In this document: positions 43,694 through 51,655 of the stretch, piece by piece
Position numbering within the stretch: the stretch's first letter is position 1
How the letters are laid out: each line of letters opens with the position of its first letter
NCBI GenBank assembly: GCA_944333055.1
Contig: CALVKT010000041.1
Coordinates: 1 to 57,130, forward strand
Length of the DNA: 57,130 nucleotides
Direction: 5' to 3'
From: an uncultured Clostridia bacterium
Lineage (GTDB): Bacteria > Bacillota > Clostridia > Christensenellales > Aristaeellaceae
Position numbers and translations under genes: made by a program
Notes under the pieces: generated by a model
The model's database searches: none
What the model was told of the DNA's origin: nothing
What the model saw: only the letters and a program-made list of their open reading frames with translations

Positions 43694-44734
43694 ATGAAAA
43701 CGAAATGCTTCGCGCTGCTCTCCTGTGTGCTGCTGCTCGCCTGCGCCTGCACGGGCGCGCTGGCCGCCACCGCCAACGCCGCCCTCGTCGCGCCCGATAC
43801 CGTGAAGATCACCGCGCCCTTCTCCGGCACGCTGCTGCCCTTTGACCTGACGGCGGGCGACGAGGTGGCTGCCGGTCAGACGCTCTTCTCGTTTGACACC
43901 GTGCCCGTCTATGCGGCGCAGCGCGGCACGGTCGCCGCGGTCTTCGCCCAGGCGGGCGACGACGCATCGGGCGTGCAGGCCCGCTATGGCGCGCTGACCG
44001 TCATCGAGCCGCAGGGCGCGCTCTACATCGACGCGAACACCGACCAGGCGCATGACGACGACGACAACCGCTACCTGCACGCGGGCGAGACGCTGTACCT
44101 CAAGTGCGGCAGCGAGAAGGGCACGGGCGTGGTCACCAGCGTCAGCGGCAAGACCTACGTCGTGGAGATTCTGACCGGCCACTTCGACGTGGACGACACC
44201 GTGCGCTGCTTTCGGGAGAGCGCCATGCCCAGCGACAGCGAGACGGGCCGGGGCAAGGTGAAGCGCTACGCCGACGTGAGCGTGCAGGCTGAGGGCCGCG
44301 TGGCCCGCGTGCACGTGCAGCCGGGCGACGCGGTCGAGGTGGGCGACCTGCTCTTTGAGATGATCGACGCGCAGAGCGCGAAGGACGCCTCGATCACGAT
44401 CGGCGCGCCGCTCGCCGGCGCGGTCTCGGCGGTGCACGCCGTCTCCGGCGCGCAGGTCTATCGCGGCCAGCTGCTCTGCGAGATCATCGACCTGACCACC
44501 CTGGAGCTGAGCGCCGAGGTCGACGAGCTGGACATCGACGCCGTTCACGTGGGCGACGTGCTCTCCTACACGCTGGACGCCTACGGCGAGCAGGTGTTCA
44601 CCGGCACGGTCACCGCGATCCGGCCCATCGGCGAGGCGCGCCAGAATGCGACCTATTTCGACGTGCGCATCACCGCGCCGCAGGACGTGACGCTGCTGCC
44701 CGGCATGAACGCCACCGTCACCATCGAAAAGTGA
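43694..44734 (+). CDS. Periplasmic-adaptor-like (HlyD/MFP, biotinyl-lipoyl) secreted protein
   Basis: 346 residues. The signal peptide (MKTKCFALLSCVLLLACACTGALA) holds Cys residues at its end and is possibly a lipoprotein. Two lipoyl-like lobes follow: 'KITAPFSGTLLPFDLTAGDEVAAGQTLFSFDTVPVYAAQRG' and 'GRVARVHVQPGDAVEVGDLLFEMID', then a beta-barrel ending 'DVTLLPGMNATVTIEK'. Adaptor proteins of this kind bind MacB-type permeases. ATG at 43694 follows AAAGGAATTGGATCGCC; the earlier in-frame start lacks a signal peptide. Third gene of the operon. Confidence 0.85.
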   Translation: MKTKCFALLSCVLLLACACTGALAATANAALVAPDTVKITAPFSGTLLPFDLTAGDEVAAGQTLFSFDTVPVYAAQRGTVAAVFAQAGDDASGVQARYGALTVIEPQGALYIDANTDQAHDDDDNRYLHAGETLYLKCGSEKGTGVVTSVSGKTYVVEILTGHFDVDDTVRCFRESAMPSDSETGRGKVKRYADVSVQAEGRVARVHVQPGDAVEVGDLLFEMIDAQSAKDASITIGAPLAGAVSAVHAVSGAQVYRGQLLCEIIDLTTLELSAEVDELDIDAVHVGDVLSYTLDAYGEQVFTGTVTAIRPIGEARQNATYFDVRITAPQDVTLLPGMNATVTIEK

Positions 44735-44753
44735 GCCGAAAGGAGGCAGTCCC

Positions 44754-45338
44754 ATGGCGCTTCCCTTTACCGACGCGCAGCGGGAAGCCATCCGCCGCAA
44801 GCTGTTTGAGAGCGCGCAGCGCCATGCGCGATTCACCGGCGTGCGCAAGACGACGCTGGACGCGCTGACGGCCGACGCGGGCATCTCCAAATCCTCATTC
44901 TACAAGTTCTACGAGACGAAGGAGCAGCTCTTTCTGGAGGTCGCCCGGTGCTGGGAGGAGGATATCGTCTCCGCCGCCACCGATACCCTCGCCGAAAGCG
45001 AGGGCCAGAGCGACAAGGAGCGCGCCGCCGCGCTCGTCTATCGCGCCTTTGAGCGGACGCACCAGTTGGGCATCATCCGCTTCCTGCGGGAAGACCTGCC
45101 GTATCTGAGCACGTTCATCCCGCAGCCCGACGCGCGCTCCCACTTCATGACCTCCGCCTCCGTCATCTACGACGCGCTGCGCCGCGCGCGGATTCGCTTC
45201 ACGCTGCCCGACGACGTCGTGCTCTCCGTCATCCAGCTGATGTACCTGTCCATCCTCAACATCGGCGACATCGGCGAGAACTTCTTCCCCGCGCTGCACG
45301 CGCTCGTGCAGGGCGCATGCAGCCGCCTCGTCGCGTGA
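44754..45338 (+). CDS. TetR family regulator of the efflux operon
   Basis: 194 residues. The N-terminal HTH is 'GVRKTTLDALTADAGISKSSFYKFYETKEQLFLEVARC', classic TetR, followed by a helical ligand domain. AAAGGAGGCAGTCCC precedes the ATG. As last gene of the operon with an inverted-repeat operator over the promoter, it most likely represses its own transcript until an export substrate binds. Confidence 0.92.
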   Translation: MALPFTDAQREAIRRKLFESAQRHARFTGVRKTTLDALTADAGISKSSFYKFYETKEQLFLEVARCWEEDIVSAATDTLAESEGQSDKERAAALVYRAFERTHQLGIIRFLREDLPYLSTFIPQPDARSHFMTSASVIYDALRRARIRFTLPDDVVLSVIQLMYLSILNIGDIGENFFPALHALVQGACSRLVA

Positions 45339-45460
45339 AGACGGAGCGGACGGGGAGGACGCCGGGGTCGCGGGCCCCGGACCCCCGTCTTCGCTTCGCG
45401 GCGCCCGATTGCCGATCGGCAATCATTTGCCCCCGGCGCATGCGCCGGGGATGCGGGAAT
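45339..45460. repeat. Dispersed GC-rich palindromic repeat, copy 7
   Basis: Starts at the tetR stop. Contains GTCGCGGGCCCCGGAC, CTTCGCTTCGCGGCG (complement of the family core), a TTGCCGATCGGCAA palindrome, and CCCCGGCGCATGCGCCGGGG at 45432-45451. Confidence 0.7.
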
Positions 45461-45498
45461 GGGGAGAATGTTCTCCTCTGCGCAAAGCACATAAAGAA

Positions 45499-45530
45499 AG
45501 AATCCACGCAAAGGGCATGGATTCTTTTTT
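45499..45530 (+). terminator. Intrinsic terminator of the efflux operon
   Basis: AGAATCCA (45499-45506), loop, TGGATTCT (45518-45525), then TTTTTT. Confidence 0.85.
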
Positions 45531-45536
45531 ATGCGT

Positions 45537-46895
45537 TCACAGGCCGAGCATGGCGCCGGCGATCATGAAGTAGATCAGCAGCGCGCAGCAGTCCACGATG
45601 GTGGTGATCATCGGGCTGGCCATCACGGCGGGGTCAAGGCCCAACCGCTTGGCGCCCATGGGCAGCAGGCAGCCCACGGCGGCGGAGAGCACGATGGCCA
45701 GCATCAGCGTGATGGAGACGGTCAGGCTGACCATGACCGTCGTGCCGGAGAAGATCACCATGCGCAAGAAGTTGACCACGGCCAGCGCCGTGCCGGTGAC
45801 GACGGCCACGCGCACCTCCTTCCACAGGACGCTCAGCCAGTCAGAGAGCTCCACCTCGCCCAGCGACATGTTGCGGATGACGGTGACGGACGTCTGGCTG
45901 CCGGAGTTGCCGGCGGAGCCGGTGAGCATCGGGATGAACGCGGTGAGCGCCACCGCCCCGGCGAGCACGCTCTCAAAGTGCGTGATGATCGTCGAGGAGA
46001 ACGTCGCAGAGAGCATCATGATCATCAGCCAGGGCAGGCGATGCGTGACCAGATGCATGACGCCGGTGTCCATGTATTTTTCGTCGGAGGGGATGATGGC
46101 GGCCATCTTCTTGATGTCCTCGGTGTTCTCGTCCTGGATGACGTCGAGGATGTCGTCGATGGTGATGATGCCCACCAGCCGGTTTTCCTTGTCGGTGACG
46201 GGGATGGAGGTCAGGTCGTAGCGGCGGAAGTCCTCGGCGATGGCCTCCTGATCGTCCGTGGTCATCGCGGAGACGGTGTTCGTGTCCATGATGTCGCGGA
46301 TGTACGTGCTCTCCGGCGCGATGATCAGCTTGCGCAGGGAGACGTGGCCGACCAGCCTGCGCTGCTCGTCGATCACGTAGCAGGTGTAGACGGTCTCCTT
46401 GTCGATGCCCGTGCGGCGGATGTGATCCATCGCCTTGCGCACGGTGAAGTAATCGTGCAGATCGACGTACTCGATCGTCATCAGCGAGCCGGCGCTGTTC
46501 TCCGGGTAGTTGAGAAACTGATTGATCAGCTTGCGCGTGCTCTCGTCCGCGTTGCGCAGCACCTTCTTGACGACGTTGGCCGGCATCTCCTCCAGAAAGT
46601 CAACCGTGTCGTCCAGAAACATGTCGTCCACCAGCGCCTTGAGCTCGGCGTTGGTCGCGCTCTCGGCGATGAGCTGCTGCTGATCGCTGTTCATGTAGGA
46701 GAACACGTCGGAGGAGATGTCCTTGGGCAGCATGCGAAAGAGCTTGATGACGCGCGCGTCCTCCTCGATCTCCTCAAGCCCCTCGGCGATGTCCACCGGC
46801 AGGCAGTCGGCGGCCTTCTTTTTAAACTCAGCCGGGTTGCCCGCGTCCATCAGCGCGAGCAGCTCCGCAAAGTCCTTGCGAAATTCCTCATCCAT
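45537..46895 (-). CDS. mgtE: Magnesium transporter MgtE
   Basis: 452 residues with the full MgtE plan: cytoplasmic N domain (helical, 1-130), two CBS domains (about 135-260; 'VDLHDYFTVRKAMDHIRRT', 'LTSIPVTDKENRLVGIITIDDILDVI'), a connecting helix, and five membrane helices including 'AFIPMLTGSAGNSGSQTS' and 'GLDPAVMASPMITTIVD', the Mg2+ pore. The N and CBS domains gate the channel by intracellular Mg2+. The ATG at 46895 follows GGGGGGTATCCCG. Preceded by a leader peptide and terminator, so transcription is probably also controlled. Confidence 0.96.
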   Translation of the reverse strand: MDEEFRKDFAELLALMDAGNPAEFKKKAADCLPVDIAEGLEEIEEDARVIKLFRMLPKDISSDVFSYMNSDQQQLIAESATNAELKALVDDMFLDDTVDFLEEMPANVVKKVLRNADESTRKLINQFLNYPENSAGSLMTIEYVDLHDYFTVRKAMDHIRRTGIDKETVYTCYVIDEQRRLVGHVSLRKLIIAPESTYIRDIMDTNTVSAMTTDDQEAIAEDFRRYDLTSIPVTDKENRLVGIITIDDILDVIQDENTEDIKKMAAIIPSDEKYMDTGVMHLVTHRLPWLMIMMLSATFSSTIITHFESVLAGAVALTAFIPMLTGSAGNSGSQTSVTVIRNMSLGEVELSDWLSVLWKEVRVAVVTGTALAVVNFLRMVIFSGTTVMVSLTVSITLMLAIVLSAAVGCLLPMGAKRLGLDPAVMASPMITTIVDCCALLIYFMIAGAMLGL

Positions 46896-46967
46896 CGGGA
46901 TACCCCCCTGTCATTTTCTTGCCGAAAATCCGTGAGAAAATACAGGCGTTTCCCTTCAAACGGGCGC

Positions 46968-46996
46968 AAAAAGGCGCGCGTCAACAGCCGCGCGCC
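46968..46996 (-). terminator. Intrinsic terminator in the mgtE leader (attenuator)
   Basis: Read leftward: GGCGCGCG (46996-46989), loop GCTGTTGA, CGCGCGCC (46980-46973), then TTTTT (46972-46968). An 8-bp all-GC stem plus U-run between the leader ORF and mgtE. Its 5' arm also includes GCGCGGC (46993-46987), complementary to GCCGCGC in the leader ORF (47029-47023), an alternative antiterminator pairing. Confidence 0.75.
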
Positions 46997-47011
46997 CATA
47001 TCAATCGCTCT

Positions 47012-47095
47012 TCAGCGGGAAAGCGCGGCCCATGGCGCACGCAGCGCCCTGCGTTCTCGGGGATTGCCTGCGGTGCTACCGGGATAATCGTCCAC
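47012..47095 (-). CDS. Putative mgtE leader peptide (27 codons)
   Basis: GTG start at 47095 with an excellent ribosome site (GGAGGTGGAAAGC, 8-nt spacing). It encodes M-D-D-Y-P-G-S-T-A-G-N-P-R-E-R-R-A-L-R-A-P-W-A-A-L-S-R and stops 15 nt before the terminator's 5' arm. A start with acidic residues followed by Pro is the type that destabilises ribosomes at low Mg2+ in E. coli mgtL (known there); by analogy it may sense Mg2+. The predicted transcription start is about 47124. Confidence 0.6.
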   Translation of the reverse strand: MDDYPGSTAGNPRERRALRAPWAALSR

Positions 47096-47130
47096 GCTTT
47101 CCACCTCCGTTTCGCACTGAATTCACGATA

Positions 47131-47159
47131 ACAATACGCCCATTTTTTGTGTTTGTCAA
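47131..47159 (-). promoter_or_regulatory. mgtE leader promoter
   Basis: TTGACA (47159-47154), 17 bp, TATTGT (47136-47131), inside the addA-mgtE gap. Confidence 0.75.
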
Positions 47160-47185
47160 CCCCGGCGCGCGCGGAAAATTTTGCT

Positions 47186-50100
47186 TCAAATCTCGTAGCC
47201 CGCGCCCGCGCGCACCAGATACAGGATGCGCGATTTGACGCGCATGCCGGTGATGGCGCAAAGCGCCTCCTCGTAGAGCAGCAGCTGCGGCCGGTGCCTG
47301 TCAAGCGCGCCCTGCACGTCGCCCGGCGCGTCCGTCTTGTAGTCCACGAGCACCCACGCGCCGTCCTCCTCAAAGCAGCAGTCGATCACGCCCTGCACGA
47401 GCTGCGCGCCGTCCTGCGTCTCCCGGCGATAGGTGAACGCCCACTCGCGCTCCACGCGCGCGCTCCTGAGCAGGCGCACGCCCAGGGGCGAGCCCAGCAG
47501 GCCGCTGATCATGCGCGCGGGCACGGCGTCGTGTTCCGCGCGCGTGACCACGCCGCATTCCAGCATCTGCGCGCGCTGGCGCGCAGCCTCCGCCTCGATG
47601 GACGGGCAGGCGCGCAGCGCGTCGAGATCGAGCATGCGCATCATCCGGTGGAATGCCGTGCCGATCTGCGCGCCGGTCAGCCTCGTCTCCTGCATGAAGC
47701 GCGGCAGGCGCACGATCTGCGTCTCCCGCGCGAAGGGTCCCTCCTCCTGCGCGGCGCGCTTCTCGTCGCGGATGACGGCGCTCACGCTCGTCTTGCGCAC
47801 GGCCGCCGCCGCGCCCTGCGGCGCGTATTGAAGCAGCCGCGCGATCTCCCCGTCCTGCGGCGTCACGGCGTCCAGCCGCGCGAGCAGACGCATCACGGCT
47901 TCGTCCGAGCGCGCCGGCCGCGCCGCCGCCGTACCGCCGGCGTGCGCGCACACGCGCCAGCGGCTCTCCCCCACGCTCACCATCTCCTCAGCAAGCGTAC
48001 ACGCCGCGCCAGCCTGCACCAGACACGGGCAGACCATATCCAGCGGCGTGCGCATGGCGCGCAGGTCCTGCGCCGCGTTGCCGCGCGTCCAGAGCGGCGG
48101 CATCTGCGCGGCGCCCGTGTCGCCCACGAGGATCAGCCGGTCACGCGCGCGCGTCATGGCGACGTAGAGGATGCGGATCTCCTCGGCGAGCTGCTCGCGG
48201 GAGAGCTGCACGCGCATCGCGCGGCGCAGCAGCGTGTCGCGCTCGCTGCCCAGCGCCGTATCCACGCAGGAGAGCCCCGCGCCCAGCGCCGCATGCAGCA
48301 GCAGCGGCGCGTTTTGCCCGCCCGCGCTCATCCTGCGGCCCATGCCCAGCACGAAGACGACGGGGAACTCCAGGCCCTTGCTCTTGTGCGTGGTCATGAT
48401 GCGCACCACATCCTCGCTTTCGCCGATGGCGCTGGCGCTCATGGAATCGCCGCCGGCCTTCAGCCGCGCCGCGTAGCGCAGAAACGCGTGCAGCGAACCG
48501 CCCTGCGCCTGCATGAACGCGCGCGCGCGCGTCACCAGCAGGTAGAGGTTCGCCTGCCGCGCCGCGCCGTCCGGCAGCGCGCCGGCCTGCGCCGGGAAGC
48601 CCGTCTCCGCGTAGATGCGCTCGATGAGCCTGTCCACCCCCTGATGGCGCGCGCACAGCCGCCAGCGCGTCAGCTTCGCCTCGAAGCCGCGCAGCCTGCG
48701 CGCCAGATCGTCGTCCTGCTCCTCGCGGTAGCGGCGCACCGCCTCATGATACGGCGTGCGCGTGTCCGGCGTGTGGATGCGGATGGCCGCCAGCTCGCCC
48801 TCCGTCAGGCCGAGCGCCGGGCCGCGCAGCGCGGCGAGCAGCGCCTCGTCCTGCGCGCCGTTTTCAATCGCCGTGAGCAGCGCCATCATCGCGCGGATCT
48901 CCGGGATGTCAAAATACCCCTCGCCCGCGTCACAAAACACGGGAATGCCCTCCGCCTGCAAGACGTCCGCGATCAGCGCCGCCGCGCCGCGCGCCGCGCG
49001 CAGCAGCACCGCCATGTCGCCGTAGCGCAGCGGCCGTTCGCCGCCCGCCTTCGCGTCGTAATAGGGCGTACCCACCAGCTCGCGGATGCGCCGCGCCGCG
49101 ATCAGCGCCTCGCGCTGCGCCGCGACCAGCGCCTGCGCCTCTTCCTGCGGCGCATCCTCCTGCGGCTCCTCCTGCGCCCGCCAGATCAGGTGCATCTCCA
49201 GCGGCGGGTCGTCCGCACGCGGCGCGAGGCCGGGGATCAGCGCCTCGCGGTCGCCGTATTCGATCTCCGTCACGTCCCCGCGCATGATGCGCGCGAACAC
49301 CGCGTTGACGCCGTACAGCACGTTCGCGCGCGAGCGGAAGTTGCGCTGCAAATCGATGCGCCGGGCGAGCGTCTCCTCCGGGCGGTCGTATCGCGCCGCG
49401 CGCGCCAGGAACAGGCCCGGCTCCGCCTGCCGGAAGCGATAGATGCTCTGCTTGACGTCGCCCACCAGGAACAGCCCGTCCTCGCGCGCGAAGCTGCCGA
49501 TGATCGCCTCCTGAATGGCGCTGGAATCCTGATATTCGTCGATGAACACGTAACGGTAGCGCGCGCGCAGCGCATCGCGCACGTCCGCATTCTCCAGCGC
49601 CCGCAGCGCGCCGTGCTCCAGGTCGTCAAAGTCCATCAGCCCGCGCCTTCGCTTGACCGCGCCGTAGAGCGCGTCATACGTGCGCACCAGCTCGCACAGG
49701 CCGCGCAGCGGCGCCTGCGTCATGCGCAGGTCGGCGGCGGCGTCCTCCAGGCTGACAGCGAACGCCTCCTGCAAGGCGGCGACGCCCTTTTTCATCGCCT
49801 CGCGCCGCCGCTTGACCGTCTCCGCCACGTCCTCGTCGAAGACGTCGCCCTTTTTCTTCCTGCCCAGCGCGACGAAGGACGCATCCATCAGCGCCGTGCG
49901 CAGCGGCGCGTAGCCCTGCGCCGCCGCATCGGCCAGCGACGCAAGCAGCGCCGCGTCCTGCGCGCAGGCGGCCGCATAATGCCCCGGCCCGTTTTCCGCC
50001 GTGCACAGTGCGTGCGTATGGCGCGCCTCCCCGGCCATCTGCGCGAGCTGTTCGCCCGCGTCCGCCATCAGCAGCCGCACGGCTTCGCCGTCCGCCTCGC

Positions 50101-50665
50101 CGCAGGCGTCCACGGCCCGCTCCAGCCACGCCCACGGGTCGGGCCGCGTCATCATGAAGCGGTACAGGCTGTGCGCCATCTCCGAGAGCGTCTCCTGCTC
50201 GTAGCAGCGGTCCGCCGCCAGGAACACCTCGCTGCCCACCTCGTAGCAGGCGTAGAGCGCGTCCTCCATCGCCTGCTGGGCGAGCACGCCGCACTCCTGC
50301 TCATCGCCCACGCGAAACGCCGGATCGAGCCCCAGCGCCTGAAAGTGCTCGCGCAGCAGGGCGCCGCAGAACCTGTGCAGCGTGGAGATGCTCGCCCGCG
50401 AGAGCGCCATCGCCTGCTCGGCCAGCTCCGGCCGCTCGCGCGCCGCCGCATCCAGCGCCGCCGCAATGCGCAGGCGCATCTCGCCCGCCGCCGCATTGGT
50501 GAATGTGACGATGAGCATCTGCTCGATCGGGCAGCCCTCCTTCACCAGCCGCACGATCCGCTCCACCAGCACGGCGGTCTTGCCCGAACCCGCCGCCGCG
50601 CAGACGATGAGGCTGTGCCCCCTGTCCTCGATGGCGTCCCTTTGCTGCTGTGTCCACTCCGGCAT
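47186..50665 (-). CDS. addA: AddA, helicase-nuclease subunit of AddAB
   Basis: 1159 residues. UvrD-like helicase: Q-motif 'WTQQQRDAI', Walker A 'CAAAGSGKT' (22-30), 'FTNAAAGEMRLRI', 'DFDDLEHGALR', 'VFIDEYQDSS', 'LVGDVKQSIYRFRQAEP' and 'IMTTHKSKGLEFPVVFV'. The C-terminal RecB-type nuclease has 'GVIDCCFEEDGAWVLVDYKTD'. It processes double-strand breaks with AddB. ATG at 50665 chosen for GGGAGGACGCGC upstream. Promoter TTTGTG/TATAAT (50726-50698). No addB gene is adjacent, although addB normally precedes addA in Bacillota. Confidence 0.95.
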   Translation of the reverse strand: MPEWTQQQRDAIEDRGHSLIVCAAAGSGKTAVLVERIVRLVKEGCPIEQMLIVTFTNAAAGEMRLRIAAALDAAARERPELAEQAMALSRASISTLHRFCGALLREHFQALGLDPAFRVGDEQECGVLAQQAMEDALYACYEVGSEVFLAADRCYEQETLSEMAHSLYRFMMTRPDPWAWLERAVDACGEADGEAVRLLMADAGEQLAQMAGEARHTHALCTAENGPGHYAAACAQDAALLASLADAAAQGYAPLRTALMDASFVALGRKKKGDVFDEDVAETVKRRREAMKKGVAALQEAFAVSLEDAAADLRMTQAPLRGLCELVRTYDALYGAVKRRRGLMDFDDLEHGALRALENADVRDALRARYRYVFIDEYQDSSAIQEAIIGSFAREDGLFLVGDVKQSIYRFRQAEPGLFLARAARYDRPEETLARRIDLQRNFRSRANVLYGVNAVFARIMRGDVTEIEYGDREALIPGLAPRADDPPLEMHLIWRAQEEPQEDAPQEEAQALVAAQREALIAARRIRELVGTPYYDAKAGGERPLRYGDMAVLLRAARGAAALIADVLQAEGIPVFCDAGEGYFDIPEIRAMMALLTAIENGAQDEALLAALRGPALGLTEGELAAIRIHTPDTRTPYHEAVRRYREEQDDDLARRLRGFEAKLTRWRLCARHQGVDRLIERIYAETGFPAQAGALPDGAARQANLYLLVTRARAFMQAQGGSLHAFLRYAARLKAGGDSMSASAIGESEDVVRIMTTHKSKGLEFPVVFVLGMGRRMSAGGQNAPLLLHAALGAGLSCVDTALGSERDTLLRRAMRVQLSREQLAEEIRILYVAMTRARDRLILVGDTGAAQMPPLWTRGNAAQDLRAMRTPLDMVCPCLVQAGAACTLAEEMVSVGESRWRVCAHAGGTAAARPARSDEAVMRLLARLDAVTPQDGEIARLLQYAPQGAAAAVRKTSVSAVIRDEKRAAQEEGPFARETQIVRLPRFMQETRLTGAQIGTAFHRMMRMLDLDALRACPSIEAEAARQRAQMLECGVVTRAEHDAVPARMISGLLGSPLGVRLLRSARVEREWAFTYRRETQDGAQLVQGVIDCCFEEDGAWVLVDYKTDAPGDVQGALDRHRPQLLLYEEALCAITGMRVKSRILYLVRAGAGYEI

Positions 50666-50759
50666 GCGCGCGTCCTCCCGTCTCGTCATCTGCCCTGATT
50701 ATAGCACACGCCGCGCCGGACACAAAGCGCTTTTTCCCGCGCCGTGCCGCAAGAAGGAA

Positions 50760-50788
50760 TTGACAATTTCGTCACAAAACGTTATAAT
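50760..50788 (+). promoter_or_regulatory. Consensus promoter of the C_GCAxxG_C_C gene
   Basis: TTGACA (50760-50765), 17 bp, TATAAT (50783-50788), both perfect. Its TTGACAATTTC start is shared with the sugar-importer promoter at 7795. Confidence 0.85.
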
Positions 50789-50823
50789 GTCTTTACTAAA
50801 CAAACAGGAAAGGGGAACTTCCC

Positions 50824-51438
50824 ATGATCCAGACTCGTCGCGATTTCCTCAAGAACGTCGGCAAGGTGGCCGTCGCCGCCTCCGTCGCCTCCGTCGTGCC
50901 GATGAGCGCCGTGGCCGAGAAGCCGACGCATCCGTTCACCTACGCGCACCTCGATCCGGACGAGACCGCCGACCGCGCCTACGCGTCCTTCAGCGCCATG
51001 GGCGGCTGCTGCATCGGCGTGACCGACGCGATCATCGGCCAGCTCGCCGACAAGGTCGGCGCGCCGTTTGACGGCGTGCCGGTGCAGATGTTCGCCAACG
51101 GCGCCACCGGCTACACCGCCAACTCCCTGTGCGGCTGCCTGGGCGGCGCGGCTGCGGCGATCGGCCTGGTCTGCGCTCCGGCCGACTCCAAGGCGCTGCT
51201 CAAGGAAGTGCTCGACTGGTACAAGACCACCGAGGTGCCGACCTATGCCGGCGGCAAGCCCGCCATCGCGAAGGTCGTGCCGGGCTCCGTGAACTGCATT
51301 GACTCCCTCGGCAAGTTCTTCCAGGCCACCGGCATCACCGACATGAGCGATCCGGAGCGCATCAACCGCTGCGCCTGCCTGACCGCCGACGTCGCCAAGA
51401 AGACCGTTGAGCTGCTCAACGCGCACTTCGGCGTGTAA
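50824..51438 (+). CDS. Tat-exported C_GCAxxG_C_C family redox protein
   Basis: 204 residues. Tat signal TRRDFLKNVGK (4-14) with a hydrophobic stretch and AVA cleavage site near 31. Eight cysteines in the mature part: 62, 63, 103, 105, 117, 158, 183 and 185, within 'AMGGCCIGVTDAIIG', 'NSLCGCLGGAAAAIGLVC' and 'INRCACLTADVAKKTVELL', consistent with the C_GCAxxG_C_C family of small redox or metal-binding proteins. RBS AAAGGGGAACTTCCC. Single gene with its own strong promoter and terminator, so probably abundant. Role unknown. Confidence 0.8.
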   Translation: MIQTRRDFLKNVGKVAVAASVASVVPMSAVAEKPTHPFTYAHLDPDETADRAYASFSAMGGCCIGVTDAIIGQLADKVGAPFDGVPVQMFANGATGYTANSLCGCLGGAAAAIGLVCAPADSKALLKEVLDWYKTTEVPTYAGGKPAIAKVVPGSVNCIDSLGKFFQATGITDMSDPERINRCACLTADVAKKTVELLNAHFGV

Positions 51439-51453
51439 TCCCCATCGCATTGC

Positions 51454-51485
51454 AAAGCCGTCCGGCTCGCCGGGCGGCTTTTTTC
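51454..51485 (+). terminator. Terminator of the C_GCAxxG_C_C gene
   Basis: AAGCCGTCCGG (51455-51465), loop CTCG, CCGGGCGGCTT (51470-51480) with one G-T wobble, then TTTT. Confidence 0.85.
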
Positions 51486-51519
51486 GTGGAGAAACGGGGG
51501 AAAACGCCGCTCTGCCGAC

Positions 51520-51655
51520 CAGACCCGCACGGGGCCCGGCCCCGCCGCAGCGCAGCAATAAAAAAAGATCCCGGCGCATGCGCCGGGATGGGTGTGCAGG
51601 GGAACGTCACTTTTCCCCCTGACGGGGTCTGGGGCCTGCGGCCCCAGCGCCCCCT
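51520..51655. repeat. Dispersed GC-rich palindromic repeat, copy 8
   Basis: Contains CGGGGCCCGGCCCCG, CCCGGCGCATGCGCCGGG (51572-51589) and GGGGCCTGCGGCCCC, and runs to the stop of the PPIase gene. A divergent member of the family. Confidence 0.6.

Noticed and set aside
46896-47130. M-box (ykoK) riboswitch before mgtE
   Set aside because: The conserved M-box core segments are not present; the region is instead taken up by a short ORF and terminator.
47147-50698. About 1180-codon rightward frame opposite addA
   Set aside because: Mirror of addA; low-complexity R/A/H-rich translation without domains.
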